Source: a bacterium
Lineage (GTDB): Bacteria; Omnitrophota; Gorgyraeia; Duberdicusellales; 4484-171
Assembly: GCA_021796115.1 (NCBI GenBank)
Contig: JAJYOP010000019.1
Location: 1-34,309 of the forward strand
Length of the DNA: 34,309 bases
Direction: 5' to 3'
This document shows positions 7,804-15,494 of this stretch, in pieces; positions within the stretch are counted from its first letter, which is position 1; each line of letters begins with the position of its first letter. The translations under genes were made by a program, and so were the position numbers. The notes below the pieces were generated by a model, which had not been told where the DNA came from, ran no database searches, and saw nothing but the letters and a program-made list of their open reading frames with translations.

Positions 7804-8047
7804 AAAGACCAAGACTTATATATAGGATTTACTAACGATCTAAATAAGAGAATAGAAGAACACAGTAACGGTTACGTTACGTCAACAAAATCAAGAAGAC
7901 CGTTAGGATTAGTTTATTGTGAAGGATATAAATCAGGCAAAGAAGCTCATAAAAGAGAGGAGAATTTAAAATTACATTCAAGAACCCTCGCCCAATTAAA
8001 AAAGCATATTAAAGAAAGTTCAAAATCATTGGTGTGGGGTTAATTCG
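7745..8047 (+). mobile_element. Inverted-repeat-bounded GIY-YIG nuclease unit
   Basis: CGAATTACCCCCACACCAAT at 7745-7764 is mirrored at 8028-8047 with 19 of 20 positions matching. The 303-bp unit contains only a GIY-YIG reading frame, and the right repeat encodes the nuclease's last four residues and stop. Outside the repeats are hairpins on both sides (7705-7740 and 8053-8131). The layout suggests a small mobile or formerly mobile unit; mobility is inferred. Confidence 0.65.
7774..8043 (+). pseudogene. GIY-YIG family endonuclease with an in-frame nonsense codon
   Basis: Conceptual translation gives 89 codons of a single-domain GIY-YIG nuclease (UvrC N-terminal/YhbQ-like). It begins MFYMYILKS, then a TAA at 7801-7803, then KDQDLYIGFTNDLNKRIEEH and further on RRPLGLVYCEGY and KREENLK. 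The catalytic hallmarks are present: the YxYIL and LYIG strands, the arginine in LNKRIEEH and the glutamate in REENLK. The stop replaces a residue where CAA (Gln) would fit, so a single C-to-T change would explain the break. Downstream of the stop the frame is completely intact to the TAA at 8041-8043, which points to very recent inactivation, recoding, or an assembly error. Such nucleases cut DNA structures and are found in repair and mobile elements. The gene has no evident ribosome binding site. Confidence 0.8.
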
Positions 8048-8052
8048 GTTAC

Positions 8053-8131
8053 GCAACTTTTCTGCGCCATGTCTGTCTACCAGGATGCCCTGTTGGGTTG
8101 CCCTTCGGGCAGTCTAGGCTTGAAAAGTTGC
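8053..8131. repeat. Inverted repeat with inner hairpin before the GT2 gene
   Basis: GCAACTTTTC (8053-8062) pairs perfectly with GAAAAGTTGC (8122-8131). Inside is a short GCCC-TTC-GGGC hairpin (8100-8110). The unit lies between the GIY-YIG element and the GT2 start, and accounts for the spurious upstream extension of that reading frame (ATG at 8069). Confidence 0.65.
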
Positions 8132-8140
8132 TACCTCATC

Positions 8141-8890
8141 ATGAAAACACAAAGTCTTTCCGTTGTCCTGATTGCGCACAACGAAGAACAAACTATCGGG
8201 CAAATGGCCTCTGGAATGCTTGAGGCTTATCCGGATGAAATTTTGGAAGTCGTCGTGGTCGACGATGCAAGCACCGACAAAACCGCGACAATAGTCGAAG
8301 CGCTTATGGCTAAAAATCATAAGCTGCGGCTCGTGAGAAGAGTGCCTCCCTGCGGAGTGGGGCGGGCGCTAAAAGACGGTTACAAAAACGTAAGTGCCTC
8401 TGCAGAATATATTATCTCGATGGATTCCGATTTTCTCGAAAATATCAAAGAAGTGTGCGGGTTGATTAATAAAATCGATGAAGGCTGTGACGGAGTTATC
8501 GGATCGCGCTTTATTGCCGGCGGTAAACTGATTAACTACCCGCGGCAGAAAAAAATCATGAATCGCTTGTTTCACATTATCGTAAGAACTTTATTCCGAA
8601 TTAAACAGCACGACCTTACTAACAATTTCAAATTATATAAAGCATTAATTTTTAAAACCCTGCCCTGGAAGAGCACCGGCTATTCCATGAACGCAGAAAC
8701 AGGCATATTGCCCATACTTGCCGGCTATGATATAAAGGAAGCGCCGGTCTCCTGGATTGGCCGCACCGAAGCCATGGGAGCGTCGAAGTTTCGTCTTTTT
8801 AAATCAGGCTTAAACTACGTCAGTGTTATTGCGCACAGTTTTTGGTTTTTGTTGCATAAATTTGCATATGCAAAAAAGAAAATTGACTGA
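8141..8890 (+). CDS. GT2 glycosyltransferase, dolichyl-phosphate-mannose synthase-like
   Basis: A 249-residue cytoplasmic GT-A enzyme that probably transfers a sugar from a nucleotide donor to polyprenyl phosphate. Motifs: SVVLIAHNEEQTIG (residues 7-20), VVVVDDASTDKT (37-48), the DxD-type SMDSDFLEN (93-101), and the acceptor-side region NAETGILPILAGYDIKEAPV with WIGRTE. A short C-terminal hydrophobic stretch may touch the membrane. The ATG at 8141 is the first giving a normal family N-terminus; the open frame from ATG 8069 reads through an inverted repeat and is rejected. No Shine-Dalgarno is seen. Its likely partner is the GT87 protein upstream, which would use the lipid-linked sugar. Confidence 0.88.
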   Translation: MKTQSLSVVLIAHNEEQTIGQMASGMLEAYPDEILEVVVVDDASTDKTATIVEALMAKNHKLRLVRRVPPCGVGRALKDGYKNVSASAEYIISMDSDFLENIKEVCGLINKIDEGCDGVIGSRFIAGGKLINYPRQKKIMNRLFHIIVRTLFRIKQHDLTNNFKLYKALIFKTLPWKSTGYSMNAETGILPILAGYDIKEAPVSWIGRTEAMGASKFRLFKSGLNYVSVIAHSFWFLLHKFAYAKKKID

Positions 8891-8906
8891 AAGGAGGTAA
8901 GGGAAA

Positions 8907-9686
8907 ATGCCAATAACGCAATTTCTGATATTAAAAATCCCAACTGTTCTTTTAGGCATAATCGTTATCGGCTGTGCTGTGCTTTTTGCTATATTCGGGG
9001 GCCTCTTGGTGCGCCGTTTCGTCCCTCATAAGCGGCTGCAGCTGCATCATGATGTGGCGGATCCTATTCTTGGCGCGCTTGCCGCAACCTATGCAGTGCT
9101 TGTAGCATTTGTCGTCGTTACCGTATGGCAGGGTTTCGATAAATCCAATGCGAATGTCCAGTTTGAAGCAAATTATCTTGCTGATGTTTACCAGGATTCA
9201 GAAGCTTTTTCTCCTGAATTTCACAAACGAGTCGGCGATTTAGTGCGTGAGTACCGGCAGGCAATAATTGATAAAGAATGGGAAAAAATGCAAATGGGAG
9301 AGATGAGCCCGGAAGTAGAAGAAATAATGCGGAAAATATGGGCAGAGTATACGACTTATGAGCCAAAGACGGCTATGGAAAAATCTTTCTTTGATGAATC
9401 CGTAAGCAAACTTAATTTATTGAGAGAATTAAGAAGGCAAAGAATAATGGATTCCAGAACCGGTCTTATACCGTTGCTTTGGTTTGTGCTGCTTGCCGGA
9501 GGTTTGACTACCATTTCTTTTACTTTTTTCTTTGGAGCAGAAAACTGGAAAGCCCAGACACTTATGTCGGTATTGCTTGCAACAACGATTTTTTTGATTC
9601 TTTTTGCCATAATGGAAATGGATTTTCCTTTTACCGGCGATATAAGAATATCTCCTGAGCCATTTAAAACGCTATTGTTGGATTAA
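8907..9686 (+). CDS. DUF4239-like membrane protein
   Basis: A 259-residue protein with two N-terminal membrane helices (about residues 10-30 and 50-75), a charged helical middle (80-185) and two C-terminal helices (188-210 and 218-240). This is the layout of DUF4239, sometimes called bestrophin-like. Family signatures seen: LHHDVADPILGALAATYAVLVAFVVVTVW, and MEMDFPFTGDIRISPEPF near the C-terminus. No function is established for the family; channel-like roles are only suggested. The start is certain because of AAAGGAGG about 10 nt upstream. It follows the GT2 gene by 16 nt and may share its transcript. Confidence 0.82.
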   Translation: MPITQFLILKIPTVLLGIIVIGCAVLFAIFGGLLVRRFVPHKRLQLHHDVADPILGALAATYAVLVAFVVVTVWQGFDKSNANVQFEANYLADVYQDSEAFSPEFHKRVGDLVREYRQAIIDKEWEKMQMGEMSPEVEEIMRKIWAEYTTYEPKTAMEKSFFDESVSKLNLLRELRRQRIMDSRTGLIPLLWFVLLAGGLTTISFTFFFGAENWKAQTLMSVLLATTIFLILFAIMEMDFPFTGDIRISPEPFKTLLLD

Positions 9687-9700
9687 AAATCTATAGTTGT

Positions 9701-10012
9701 CCACAGATGAACACAGATTGTAAATCGCAGATTATCACAGATAACTAATAAATATATCTGGAGAAATAACCAAGATCCAAGAAACAATAACCAAACAATG
9801 ACCAATAACCAATCCTTCGACTACGCTCAGGATTGTCCTGAGCGAATGAAACGAGTCGAAGGGCAAATCTCAATAACCAAACAAAAACCAACATCTTTGC
9901 TTGGTTATTGTTTATTGGATATTGTAATTTGTTTGTATCTTGTTTCTTGGTTATTGGTTATTTCTAGCGCATCTGTGTCCATCTGTGATTTACAATCTGT
10001 GGTTATCTGTGT
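9701..10012. repeat. Three-level nested inverted repeat filling an intergenic space
   Basis: Outer arms use the word CACAGAT: 9701-9746 against 9968-10012, sharing ACAGATTGTAAATC then CAGAT. Middle arms use AACCAATAACC words: 9761-9812 against 9901-9963. The centre (9814-9862) is a separate hairpin, CTTCGACT then CGCTCAGGA paired with TCCTGAGCG then AGTCGAAG. The centre word recurs at 13755-13808. The structure leaves only about 10 nt to each neighbouring gene. The open frame inside (9798-10016) is repeat translation, not a gene. Confidence 0.85.
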
Positions 10013-10019
10013 ATAAAAA

Positions 10020-11060
10020 ATGAAAAAAAATCATCGAAATTACAAAATCGGGGAGAAAAACATAGATAATTTAATTAATAAACTTGCCAAGCTTTCTGCT
10101 TTTCCCGACACCGAAGATTTACTACGGGAAATATTCACAACAGTTGCCAAGTTAGGCAAAGAATCAAATGATCGAGGCGATCTTAAGCTTGTCAATAACG
10201 CCCTCAAAGAGTTGCGTTATTCTTTTAAAGTGTTTTCTCCTTACCGGAACTTTAAAAAAGTTGTAATTTTCGGTTCGGCAAGGACGAAAAGGTCTTCAGC
10301 CGAGTATAAAATGGTTGAGGAGTTTGCCAGAAAGATATCCGCAAAAAAATATATGATTGTTACCGGAGGGGGCTCCGGAATTATGGAGGCAGGCAATAAA
10401 GGCGCAAGCCGCGGCAAAGATTTTGCTCTTAACATTCATCTTCCCTATGAGCAGGAGCCAAACCCCTATATAGACGAAAAAGAAAAACTTATCAGCTTCA
10501 AATATTTCTTTACCAGAAAGTTGATTTTTATCAAAGAGACCGATGCGACAGTGCTTTTTCCCGGAGGCTTCGGCACGCTTGATGAGGGATTCGAAATACT
10601 TACCTTAATCCAAACCGGCAAATCAAAACCAAGGCCGATAATTTTAATGGAGCCGGAAGGCTCAACTTATTGGCGTACCTGGCAAAATTTTGTGGATAAA
10701 GAATTAGCCAGGAACGGATTTATCAATCGAAACGACTTTAGCCTTTTTCGTATTGTCAATAGCATCGCAGAAGGGATTAAATATATAGAAGATTTTTACA
10801 AAATATACCATTCGATACGCTATACTTCCGGATTGACAATATTAAGGTTGAATAAAACTCCGTCGGAGGAAACGATAAAATTTCTGAATAAAAAATTCAA
10901 AGATATTCTAACTGGCGGAAAAATTTTGCTTAGCCCTCCGACAGAAGAGGAAACGCGAAAAGGCGAATGCGTTCTCCTTCCGCGCCTGGCGATGAATTTT
11001 AACTATCGCGATTACGGTAGGCTTTGCGAATTAATCCAGGATTTAAATAGATTGGCTTAA
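10020..11060 (+). CDS. LOG-family (lysine-decarboxylase-like) nucleotide phosphoribohydrolase
   Basis: A 346-residue cytoplasmic protein with the Rossmann-like LOG/TIGR00730 core. Motifs: VVIFGSARTKRSS (81-93), VTGGGSGIMEAGNKGASRG (114-132) and PGGFGTLDEGFE (181-192), the family PGGxGTxxE active-site motif. Characterised relatives cleave nucleoside 5'-monophosphates to base and ribose 5-phosphate; some act in cytokinin activation, others in nucleotide salvage. About 75 N-terminal and 90 C-terminal residues extend beyond the minimal ~190-residue LOG domain, so this is a larger multi-domain form. The start lies 7 nt after a nested repeat, with no Shine-Dalgarno; the hairpin boundary would sit in the leader. 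The annotation lysine decarboxylase would be wrong. Confidence 0.85.
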   Translation: MKKNHRNYKIGEKNIDNLINKLAKLSAFPDTEDLLREIFTTVAKLGKESNDRGDLKLVNNALKELRYSFKVFSPYRNFKKVVIFGSARTKRSSAEYKMVEEFARKISAKKYMIVTGGGSGIMEAGNKGASRGKDFALNIHLPYEQEPNPYIDEKEKLISFKYFFTRKLIFIKETDATVLFPGGFGTLDEGFEILTLIQTGKSKPRPIILMEPEGSTYWRTWQNFVDKELARNGFINRNDFSLFRIVNSIAEGIKYIEDFYKIYHSIRYTSGLTILRLNKTPSEETIKFLNKKFKDILTGGKILLSPPTEEETRKGECVLLPRLAMNFNYRDYGRLCELIQDLNRLA

Positions 11061-11097
11061 TCCCCCTCAATAATTTCACGAAGAGAGGATTTTTTTA

Positions 11098-12123
11098 ATG
11101 ATTTTTGCCGGACTACTTATCATATTAGCATTAGTCTTATTCCTGCCTTTTCTAACCAAGAAAGTAGAAGAAAATCTTGAAGTTTTTCTTTTCATTATGG
11201 GTTGTGTTGCTGTAAGCATAACCCGGCAATGGTCAACGTCTCTGATTAAGGAGGCATTTATCGAGCCGATAAAAATAACTCTCGCAGTTTTTCTTGCAGG
11301 TCTGGCATTCAGTTTCCTTCAGAAAGCCATCACGCATAATGTAAATAAAATAGCAAATGCTCTCGGTTTAAAAATATTTGCTTTTTTGCTGGTAGTTTTG
11401 CTCGGGCTAATATCGAGCGTTATAACCGCAATTATTGCCGCGCTGGTGCTTGTTGAAATAATTACCGCGCTTAAACTCGACAAGCAGAATGAAATTCGTT
11501 TGATTGTCCTTTCCTGTTTTTCCATAGGTTTGGGTGCGGCATTAACGCCGATAGGCGAACCGCTTTCAACTATCGCCATCGCCAAATTAAAAGGGGAACC
11601 CTTTCGTGCCGACTTTTTATTTTTGTTTAGGAATTTAGCAGGCTACATTATCCCGGGTATTGTCGCTTTTGGTTTATTAGGCAGTATTTTCATGCCTGAG
11701 GAGATTAAGGATATCCACGGTTTAAAGGAAGGGAATGAGGAGAAATTTAAAGATATTTTTTTAAGAGCCAGCAAAGTCTATGTTTTCATTATGGCGCTTA
11801 TTTTCCTTGGCAGAGGATTTAAACCTATCGTTGATCTTTGCGTTGCTAAAATGCCCTATCAGGGACTTTATTGGCTAAATTCGATTTCGGCAATCGTCGA
11901 TAATGCCACGCTTACCGCGGCAGAAATCGGTACGGCTTTAAGTTTGGTGCAGATCAAATCAGCGTTGATGGGCTTACTGATCGCAGGAGGAATGCTTATA
12001 CCAGGTAACATCCCAAATATCATTGCCGCCGGAAAACTAAAAATAAAAAGCTCGGAATGGGCTAAATTCGGTGCGCCGATTGGCTTGGCCGCAATGCTTA
12101 TTTATTTTTTCTTACTTCATTAA
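11098..12123 (+). CDS. DUF1646 family predicted cation permease
   Basis: A 341-residue inner-membrane protein with about ten hydrophobic segments, matching the DUF1646 family of predicted transporters related to ion-transporter-superfamily antiporters. Conserved-looking segments are TPIGEPLSTIAIAKLKGEPF (residues ~151-170) and DNATLTAAEIGTALS (~267-281), whose charged residues within membrane regions suggest cation translocation. GAGAGGA lies about 9 nt before the ATG. It is 37 nt downstream of the LOG gene and converges with the flippase gene. Substrate unknown. Confidence 0.75.
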   Translation: MIFAGLLIILALVLFLPFLTKKVEENLEVFLFIMGCVAVSITRQWSTSLIKEAFIEPIKITLAVFLAGLAFSFLQKAITHNVNKIANALGLKIFAFLLVVLLGLISSVITAIIAALVLVEIITALKLDKQNEIRLIVLSCFSIGLGAALTPIGEPLSTIAIAKLKGEPFRADFLFLFRNLAGYIIPGIVAFGLLGSIFMPEEIKDIHGLKEGNEEKFKDIFLRASKVYVFIMALIFLGRGFKPIVDLCVAKMPYQGLYWLNSISAIVDNATLTAAEIGTALSLVQIKSALMGLLIAGGMLIPGNIPNIIAAGKLKIKSSEWAKFGAPIGLAAMLIYFFLLH

Positions 12124-12150
12124 GACTTCTTAATCTCTTTTGCAATAATT

Positions 12151-12228
12151 CCGCGGGTTTGGCCCGTGGACTGGCAGCGTAATACTCCACCGTGGCGGAA
12201 AGGGGCGTCGCCCGTGCTTTAAGCGGGC
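12151..12228. repeat. Intergenic hairpins and dispersed repeat between convergent genes
   Basis: CCGCGGG-TTTGG-CCCGTGG (12151-12169) and GCCCGTGCTTTAAGCGGGC (about 12210-12228) form two GC-rich hairpins. The second has the CTTTA loop often seen in IS200/IS605 ends. The segment 12179-12212 is homologous to 1462-1494. The hairpins lie between convergent genes and could also end transcription, though no T-run follows. Confidence 0.65.
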
Positions 12229-12272
12229 GAAATAAAAATGACCAGCGGGTTTTGCCAGTGCGGGCTCCAGTT

Positions 12273-13559
12273 TCAGGTGAGTTTCAGCCTGCTTACCGTT
12301 AAATAGGTGATAGTGAATATTCCCGCCTCAATAACCGCAGTTGCAATCGCTGCTCCGGTAAAAGAAAAAGAATAAACCAGAAGAAAAATTAAAGGCAGAC
12401 CCACCATTGCCATAATTACATGGATTCTTGCGTAGATATGGGTTTTCCCGCAGACAAGTAAAAACTGCACACGAAAGGCATTGGCAACTACGAAAAATAC
12501 CGAGATAAGCAAAATTCTTAAAACCAGTACAGATTCCTGGTAGCTTTTTCCGCAGACTATTTTGACAATCAGGCCCGCAAAAATAAAAACAAGCGGCAAG
12601 CAAATCAAAGAGATATAAATGGTAATTTGCTGAACGCGTCGCATCATCGTAAAAGCTTTTAATTTGTTTTTGTGGAATATCTTTGACAAACGCGGGAAAA
12701 GGCTTTGCGTGAAAGAACTTAAAGGAAATGTCTGGCAGGCGCTTGAGATTTTTTCGGCAATCGAGTAAAAACCGGTGATGTTGTTGTTGGTTAAGAGACC
12801 AAGGATAAAGACACGCGTGTTTGTGTAGGCGTTAATCGCAGCTATTGAAATAAAAACATCCCATCCGGCGCGAAGCTGCTCGCGGATATTTTTGTACACT
12901 TCGAATTTGAACGTTACCTTAAAACCCCTAAAGGCTATATATTGGCCCATTATCCCGGTAATTAAAAAAACCGAGGAGTTTAGAAGCGGCACCATGAGAT
13001 AGTCTTGGGGGCCTTTGACATAGTAGAAAATGAAGAAGGCAAAAATAATACTTCCGATAATATTTAAATTGGTAATATACTTCATCTTTTCTTTTCCCTG
13101 AAAAAACCAGACCGGGAAAAGCGTATTACCTATGACTTGGCCGAAACTTAAAATATAAACCAGCCAGTCAGCCTTAAATTTAGGGATAAAATATACCATT
13201 GCGCCAAGCATCAATAAACTTAAAAAACTTAACAGCATTTTTACTATCATAACCGAAGAAAAAGCCCGGCATACTTTTGCATGCTCGTTAGTGCAAAGGG
13301 ATATTTCTTTCGTAGCAGTTATGCTGAAACCGTAATCGGTAAGAATCATAAAATACTGGATAAATGCCTGGGCAAAGGCAATCAAACCGAATTTTTCCGC
13401 GCCAAGAACTCTGAAAAGATAAGGCACAATTACAAGCGGAAGAGCATAGGTTACGATTTGTAAAAGCGATAGAGAAGCAGCATTAGAAAGCACTATTTTA
13501 CGCTCATGGGGATGCGCCATTTTGTAGGTTCTTTTGATGAGTTTTATCAGCGAAGGCAT
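12273..13559 (-). CDS. Wzx-type flippase, polysaccharide biosynthesis family
   Basis: A 428-residue integral membrane protein with 12-14 predicted helices in the MATE/MVF superfamily (Polysacc_synt type), which flips undecaprenyl-linked oligosaccharides across the inner membrane. Typical features: LSLLQIVTYALPLVIVPYLFRVLGAEKFGLIAFAQ split over TM1-TM2 (residues ~28-66), WFFQGKEKMKYIT near 145-158, and a mid-protein segment TGFYSIAEKISSACQTFP. AAAGG is only one base before the ATG at 13559, so the downstream ATG at residue 14 is an alternative start. It is the only non-IS gene on this strand and sits amid glycan genes on the other, fitting an exopolysaccharide or O-antigen locus. Confidence 0.88.
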   Translation of the reverse strand: MPSLIKLIKRTYKMAHPHERKIVLSNAASLSLLQIVTYALPLVIVPYLFRVLGAEKFGLIAFAQAFIQYFMILTDYGFSITATKEISLCTNEHAKVCRAFSSVMIVKMLLSFLSLLMLGAMVYFIPKFKADWLVYILSFGQVIGNTLFPVWFFQGKEKMKYITNLNIIGSIIFAFFIFYYVKGPQDYLMVPLLNSSVFLITGIMGQYIAFRGFKVTFKFEVYKNIREQLRAGWDVFISIAAINAYTNTRVFILGLLTNNNITGFYSIAEKISSACQTFPLSSFTQSLFPRLSKIFHKNKLKAFTMMRRVQQITIYISLICLPLVFIFAGLIVKIVCGKSYQESVLVLRILLISVFFVVANAFRVQFLLVCGKTHIYARIHVIMAMVGLPLIFLLVYSFSFTGAAIATAVIEAGIFTITYLTVSRLKLT

Positions 13560-13642
13560 ACCTTTAATTTATATTGTTTTAGAGATTAAGTCAAGTTTAG
13601 GTTACGAATGTTACACTGGGTTAGTTGTGTAAATTCCGCATC

Positions 13643-13941
13643 TAATGAAACTGACAAATTTTTTTGCTTCAGGTCAATTTTTTTCTGCCATAGGCGGATC
13701 CGCCTATGGCGGAAACGTCAAAGTTATTTTGTGTCTCGGCGGCTCGGAAATGGTTCGACTCGGCCTTTGGCCTCGCTCACCATCCTGAGCGAACGAAGTG
13801 AGTCGAAGGACTCGCCCCGCTCTTTAGCGGGGCTCAAACATCCTCGCCGTCCAAATACTTATTCCGCATTTGGATACCCTCGCCACAAAAGCATGCTTTG
13901 GCTGGAATCGACATTTCGCTCAAAAATTGTCAGTTTCATTT
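13643..13941. repeat. ~300-bp inverted-repeat unit made of composite hairpins
   Basis: TAATGAAACTGACAA (13643-13657) is mirrored by TTGTCAGTTTCATTTA (13927-13941). Inside lie a perfect 24-bp palindrome centred on GGATCC (13687-13710), a TTCGACTC/GAGTCGAA hairpin (13755-13808) sharing its word with 9814-9862, and GCCCCGCT-CTTT-AGCGGGGC (13815-13834) with an IS605-like CTTTAG loop. No protein-like frame. It resembles a MITE or a pile-up of small elements. Confidence 0.7.
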
Positions 13942-14200
13942 ATGTCTTTTCTCAAAGCTTGACCAGCAGGTGGCTTGGCTGTTTTCGAACAGCACGTAAA
14001 AAAATTTTGCGGGCATGGTTTGCCTGTGACCAAGGAATCGGTAAGAGCAAAAGTTTTTTTCCGAGCGCAGCCCTGCCACACCGGGGCGGGACAAGCGTTG
14101 CTGTGAGAAAACAGTCAAGACAGGACTTGCTGCTTTGCGAAATTTGCACAAAATCAATTAGACTGCCTTTATAACTTCAGCAGCTTTCGCAACCAAAATA
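13942..14200. other. Noncoding stretch with hairpin potential, function unknown
   Basis: No credible gene: open frames on both strands lack protein-like composition, ribosome binding sites and recognisable motifs. It contains a tight GCTGTT-TTCG-AACAGC hairpin (about 13978-13993), CCTGCC against GGGCGGG (about 14080-14098) and CTGT...ACAG. It lies just upstream of the GH1 gene promoter and could be an RNA, a leader fragment or another dispersed repeat. I see nothing that decides this. Confidence 0.4.
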
Positions 14201-14206
14201 TTATGA

Positions 14207-14212
14207 TATAAT
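14207..14212 (+). promoter_or_regulatory. -10 box giving a probably leaderless GH1 transcript
   Basis: TATAAT at 14207-14212 is followed by 7 nt and then the ATG at 14220, so transcription would start at or within a base or two of the start codon. No Shine-Dalgarno is present and the -35 region (near CTTTCG) is weak. Confidence 0.55.
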
Positions 14213-14219
14213 TACTAAT

Positions 14220-15455
14220 ATGATTAAATTTCCTAAGAATTTTCTCTGGGGCGCGGCAACAAGCTCGTATCAGGTTGAAGGAAATAATAAAAACGCCGAC
14301 TGGTGGCAATGGGAGAAACGGACTGGCAAAATCCAATCCGGCAATGCCTGCCGGCATTACGAACTTTACGAAGAGGATTTCGATATTGCCAGAAATTTAA
14401 GCCATAATGCCCACCGTATTTCTATTGAATGGAGCCGCATTGAGCCAAAAGAAGGAAAATTTTCTCATAAAGAGTTGCAGCACTACCTAGATGTCATTCT
14501 TGCTTTAAGGCGGCGTAATCTCGAACCGGTAGTTACGCTGCACCATTTTACCAATCCTGCCTGGTTCAGCAAAAAAGGCGGATGGGCAAACTTGCGTTCA
14601 ACCAAATATTTTCTGCGGTATTCGGAATTCATTGTAAAAGCTTTATCAAAACATGTCCATTACTGGATTACTATAAATGAACCAACCATATACATATCGC
14701 ACGCTTATATTTTTGGCGTCTGGCCGCCGCAAGAAAAATCATTGATTAAAGCAGCACAAGTTGAAGAAAACCTTGCTTTCGCGCATGCCCAGGCCTATCG
14801 CCTGATACACAAAATATATAAAAAATTCAAGCTTCTTGCGCCGGCGGTAAGTATTGCCCAGAATGTGATGGCATTTGTCCCCTTTGCTAATAGCCCCAAG
14901 AATAGGGTCGCTGCTTATTTAAGAGACAAAGCTTACAACCTGGGCTTTATCGAGCGGGTAATGCACCATAATATTTTAAGACGTAAGCCTTTAGATTTTA
15001 TAGGAATTAATTATTACTCACGGCAAATGGTTTCCGTAAAGGATTTTGGAATCGGCAGCATGGCGATGGATGTTTGTTATGATAAACATCATCGCGTGGC
15101 GAAAAATTCTTTGGGTTGGGATATCTACCCACAGGGCTTGCTTGATATACTTTTAGAACTTAAAACTTATGATCTGCCGGTAATGATAACGGAAAATGGT
15201 ATTTGCACTGCAAATGATAATCAGCGCTGGAAATATATTTACGATCACTTAAAATATATTCATTGTGCGATGGAGGAAGGGGTTGTGGTAATCGGTTATC
15301 TTTACTGGTCACTCTTGGATAATTTTGAATGGGACAAGGGTTTTAAGCCGAGATTCGGCCTCGTCGATATAAATTATAAAACTTACAAACGGCGCGTGCG
15401 GACCAGCGCTAAGAAATTTGCCAAAGTCTGCAAAACGGGTATTTTAGCCCGATAG
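14220..15455 (+). CDS. GH1 family beta-glycosidase
   Basis: A 411-residue (beta/alpha)8 retaining glycoside hydrolase of family GH1, typical of beta-glucosidases. N-terminal signature FLWGAATSSYQVEG (residues 8-21); acid/base glutamate E154 in TINEPTIY; nucleophile E325 in MITENGIC; HRISIEWSRIEP (65-76) and YLYWSLLDNFEWDKGF near the C-terminus are also classic. Slightly shorter than the common 440-480 residues, with the region around 225-250 compact. No signal peptide, so it acts in the cytoplasm on imported or internal glycosides. The start is defined by a TATAAT box 7 nt upstream, suggesting leaderless translation. It is followed by the cupin and UDP-glucose dehydrogenase genes with short gaps, so co-expression with sugar-nucleotide genes is likely. 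Exact substrate unknown. Confidence 0.93.
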   Translation: MIKFPKNFLWGAATSSYQVEGNNKNADWWQWEKRTGKIQSGNACRHYELYEEDFDIARNLSHNAHRISIEWSRIEPKEGKFSHKELQHYLDVILALRRRNLEPVVTLHHFTNPAWFSKKGGWANLRSTKYFLRYSEFIVKALSKHVHYWITINEPTIYISHAYIFGVWPPQEKSLIKAAQVEENLAFAHAQAYRLIHKIYKKFKLLAPAVSIAQNVMAFVPFANSPKNRVAAYLRDKAYNLGFIERVMHHNILRRKPLDFIGINYYSRQMVSVKDFGIGSMAMDVCYDKHHRVAKNSLGWDIYPQGLLDILLELKTYDLPVMITENGICTANDNQRWKYIYDHLKYIHCAMEEGVVVIGYLYWSLLDNFEWDKGFKPRFGLVDINYKTYKRRVRTSAKKFAKVCKTGILAR

Positions 15456-15494
15456 GAGCGGCTAAAGACTTAAGTAAAATCAGCGGAGAAAAAT

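Noticed and set aside
9798-10016. 72-residue plus-strand open frame
   Set aside because: It translates the middle and core of the nested repeat (NNQSFDYAQDCPERMKRVEG-like text). No ribosome binding site, and the composition follows the repeat words.
10020-11060. Lysine decarboxylase
   Set aside because: The PGGxGTxxE motif belongs to LOG-family phosphoribohydrolases; the decarboxylase name is a historical misannotation.
13608-14174. 188-residue plus-strand open frame and overlapping minus-strand frames
   Set aside because: The frame runs through a TTCGACTC hairpin repeat, a palindrome and GC-rich hairpins; no family motif, no ribosome binding site, non-protein-like composition.
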